Positions 62,137-64,000 of a stretch of DNA of 64,000 nt are shown piece after piece. Made by a program: the position numbers and the translations under genes. The first letter of the stretch is position 1, and each line of letters begins with the position of its first letter. The notes beneath the pieces are model-generated. The model made no database searches and was not told where the DNA came from. It saw only the letters and a list, made by a program, of their open reading frames with translations. The stretch spans positions 62,001 through 126,000 of the forward strand of contig NZ_CAJVAS010000015.1 in NCBI RefSeq assembly GCF_910593845.1. Direction: 5' to 3'. This stretch comes from Paenibacillus solanacearum. GTDB lineage: Bacteria; Bacillota; Bacilli; Paenibacillales; NBRC-103111.

Positions 62137-62661
62137 TCAGTCCTCCTCTCTCTTCGCTACGATGATCGCGCCGATAAAGGCGACCGTGAGCAGCACGGAC
62201 ATCAGCTCGAACGGAATGACATGCGCACTGAAGAGCAGCTTTCCGATCTCGAGCGTGTTATCCTCGGCGGATTGGAATGTGCCGGACGGCAGCTCCGTGT
62301 TCTGGATCGCGAAGAAAATAACGCCGAACAGTGCTGCCGCCCCGATCAAGAGCAGTCCGTTGTGCCACGGACGCTTCGGCATTTGCTCTTCCCCTTGATG
62401 TTTCGTCATCATAATCCCGAAAATCATCAGAATCGAGATCGCGCCGGCGTAGATCAAGATTTGCACAACGGCAACGAATTCCGCCTCCAGCACCACATAC
62501 AACCCGGCCAAGCTGATGAACGTCAGCGCGAGAGCCGTTAACATATGAACGACCTTCGTAAAGCTGAGCATGAAAATAGCCCCCCCGATCGCAAGCAGGG
62601 CGCAAATGAAGAAAGCTACGTTTTGACCGCTTGAGAGAAAGCTCGCAATATTACCTAGCAT
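62137..62661 (-). CDS. nuoJ: NADH-quinone oxidoreductase subunit J
   Basis: Membrane subunit of 174 residues with five helices (FFICALLAIGGAIFMLS; LYVVLEAEFVAVVQILIYAG; ISILMIFGIMM). The start ATG overlaps the nuoI stop as TAATG, so the two are translationally coupled. Confidence 0.95.
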   Translation of the reverse strand: MLGNIASFLSSGQNVAFFICALLAIGGAIFMLSFTKVVHMLTALALTFISLAGLYVVLEAEFVAVVQILIYAGAISILMIFGIMMTKHQGEEQMPKRPWHNGLLLIGAAALFGVIFFAIQNTELPSGTFQSAEDNTLEIGKLLFSAHVIPFELMSVLLTVAFIGAIIVAKREED

Positions 62662-63104
62662 TACTTCGCCCCACCTTTCGGAAGCGCCGAATTGTTTTCC
62701 TTACGCACATTTACGTTATTTTCATTCAGCCACTGCAAATTTTTAAACAAATCGTCTCGGCTGTAAGTGCTCAGTTCAAAATTGTTCGTCATGACGATGG
62801 CTTCCGTAGGACATACCTCGGTGCACAAGTCGCACAAAATACAGATCTCGAAGTTAATGTCGTAGGTGTCGATGACTTTCCCCTTCTTCTCCGGATCCGG
62901 ATTCGCCTTGCCGACCAAGTTGATGCACTCCGTCGGGCAAATGCGCGCGCACTGATTGCATACGATACATTTTTCAGGGTCAAAATGCTGTATTCCGCGG
63001 AACCGGTCCGGCATTTCGAGCGGTACGTCAGGATAGGCGTAGGTAATCTTTTTTTGCGTCATGCTTTTGAACGTTACGCCCAAGCCCTTAATAATGCCCT
63101 TCAT
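62661..63104 (-). CDS. nuoI: NADH-quinone oxidoreductase subunit I
   Basis: Peripheral iron-sulfur subunit of 147 residues that carries two [4Fe-4S] clusters between the hydrophilic arm and quinone. The two ferredoxin motifs are CIVCNQCARICPTECI and CILCDLCTEVCPTEAI. AAAGGGTGAG lies before the ATG at 63104. A 194-nt gap with tandem repeats separates it from nuoH. Confidence 0.97.
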   Translation of the reverse strand: MKGIIKGLGVTFKSMTQKKITYAYPDVPLEMPDRFRGIQHFDPEKCIVCNQCARICPTECINLVGKANPDPEKKGKVIDTYDINFEICILCDLCTEVCPTEAIVMTNNFELSTYSRDDLFKNLQWLNENNVNVRKENNSALPKGGAK

Positions 63105-63121
63105 TGGTTCTCACCCTTTCT

Positions 63122-63234
63122 GTTGACAACGGACAATCAGGCTTTACGATTGTAACCGTTGCAACGTTGTTGACAACGGATAATCAAGCTTGCGATTGTA
63201 GCCGTTACAACGTTGTTGACAACGAACAATCCAG
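63122..63234. repeat. Tandem 47-nt repeat between nuoH and nuoI
   Basis: Two nearly identical copies of 47 and 46 nt (63122-63168, 63169-63214) start with GTTGACAACGGA and end with CAACGTT; a third partial copy runs from 63215 to 63234. Each junction forms CGTTGT-TG-ACAACG, a small inverted repeat. It lies inside the nuo operon. Confidence 0.8.
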
Positions 63235-63297
63235 TTTATTCAACGAATGGCTGCGGCAGATGAAACTGTTGCAGCCGCGCGCACGGCAAGCCTGCCA

Positions 63298-64000
63298 TTA
63301 CATCGCGATAGCCATATAAATTGCCGTTACAAATATGTTTATGAGCGACAGCGGCAGCAGCACTTTCCACCCCAGCCCCATCAATTGGTCGACGCGCACC
63401 CGCGGCAGCGTAGCGCGCAGCCAGAAAAGGAAGAAGACGATAGACGAAAATTTGAGCAGGAACCAGATAATCCCCGGTATAAAGTCAAGGAACGGGAACG
63501 GCGCATGCCACCCGCCGAGAAACAGCGTGGTCGTCAAACCTGCGATGGCAAACACATATACGTACTCCGAAAGCATGAAGAAGGCGAATCGAAAGCCGCT
63601 GTATTCCACGTGGTAGCCCGCGACAAGCTCGGATTCCGCTTCCGGCAAGTCGAACGGCGTCCGGTTCAGCTCGGAAACGGCAGCGATCACGAACACGCAG
63701 AAGCCGATAATTTGCGGAAGGAAGTTCCAGTGCCAGAAGCCCCCGGCTTGGAGGTCGGCGATAGTCCGCAAATTCATACTGCCGGTCATCATCACGGTGC
63801 CGACAACGGAAATGACGAGCGGAATTTCGTAGCTGATCATTTGCGCCGCGGAACGCATGCCGCCCAGCAGCGCATACTTATTGTTCGACGCCCATCCTCC
63901 GAGCACGATCCCGATCGTCGAAATGCCGGAGAGCGCGACGTAGAACAGCACGCCGACGTTCAGGTCGCTGCTGATGAGCCGGTCCGTAAACGGAATGGCG
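63298..64000 (-). CDS. nuoH: NADH-quinone oxidoreductase subunit H (cut by window edge)
   Basis: Membrane subunit that forms the quinone chamber. The last 234 codons are in the window; the N-terminal part is to the right. Motifs visible are ALLGGMRSAAQMISYEIPLV, ELNRTPFDLPEAESELVAGY, EYSGFRFAFFMLSEYVYVFA and RATLPRVRVDQLMGLGWKVL. The frame stays open to the window end (preceding residues include AIPFTDRLISSDLNVGVLFY). Confidence 0.95.
   Translation of the reverse strand, partial: AIPFTDRLISSDLNVGVLFYVALSGISTIGIVLGGWASNNKYALLGGMRSAAQMISYEIPLVISVVGTVMMTGSMNLRTIADLQAGGFWHWNFLPQIIGFCVFVIAAVSELNRTPFDLPEAESELVAGYHVEYSGFRFAFFMLSEYVYVFAIAGLTTTLFLGGWHAPFPFLDFIPGIIWFLLKFSSIVFFLFWLRATLPRVRVDQLMGLGWKVLLPLSLINIFVTAIYMAIAM

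Noticed and set aside
63122..63234. A short CRISPR array
   Set aside because: Units follow each other without unique spacers and there are no cas genes; it is a tandem repeat.

Overview
The window is a piece of a spore-forming, flagellated Gram-positive chromosome, most likely Paenibacillus or a close relative. The evidence is the spore genes (spoIIID, spoIIQ, spoIID and an alpha/beta SASP), the S-layer and SLH-domain proteins with a csaB/tagA-type wall-polymer cluster, a Nuo-type complex I operon, and a gene order that follows Bacillus subtilis in two long blocks. Every convincing gene is on the minus strand. The only plus-strand coding remains are two decayed transposase fragments. I see no rRNA, tRNA or CRISPR array. 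secA (left edge) and nuoH (right edge) are cut by the window.

Layout. 1-4.5 kb: secA start, hpf, a cold-shock gene and the operon flaG-fliD-fliS-fliT. 4.6-5.5 kb: transposase remnants. 5.5-10.7 kb: a SAM methyltransferase and a 1444-residue protein with two TPR plus O-GlcNAc-transferase-like (GT41) modules behind an N-terminal SEC-C zinc motif. 10.7-18.9 kb: an unusually long flagellin, csrA, fliW, a second flaG, yviE, flgL, flgK, flgN, flgM, yvyF. 19-24.3 kb: comFC, comFA, a small membrane ORF, degU, degS. 24.4-28.9 kb: a secreted phosphodiester glycosidase-like protein, metK and a SASP. 29-37.2 kb: a small secreted protein, an S-layer protein and a large SLH protein. 37.6-44.5 kb: tagO, tagA, csaB, a DUF5693 membrane protein and a phosphoglucomutase. 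44.5-53.6 kb: fabZ, a CDP-alcohol phosphatidyltransferase, a small RNA polymerase-associated protein, flhP, flhO, mbl, spoIIID, spoIIQ, spoIID, murA, ywzB. 53.8-56.3 kb: an SLH-anchored subtilase. 56.6-64 kb: nuoN to nuoH.

How the parts work together. The motility block matches the B. subtilis order degSU-comF-yvyF-flgM-flgN-flgK-flgL-yviE-fliW-csrA-hag-flaG-fliDST-hpf-secA. Between hag and flaG sit the glycosyltransferase and methyltransferase genes plus transposon debris, so the filament is probably O-glycosylated. Four sigma-D-like promoters (flaG-fliDST, flagellin, second flaG, flgM) share one pattern, and a fifth precedes the large SLH protein. The flagellin leader carries a hairpin that matches the CsrA recognition motif. 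The surface block supplies SLH-domain proteins, and the tagO-tagA-csaB cluster would make the pyruvylated wall polymer that SLH domains bind. All functions are read from sequence patterns and family knowledge; nothing was searched or computed beyond reading.
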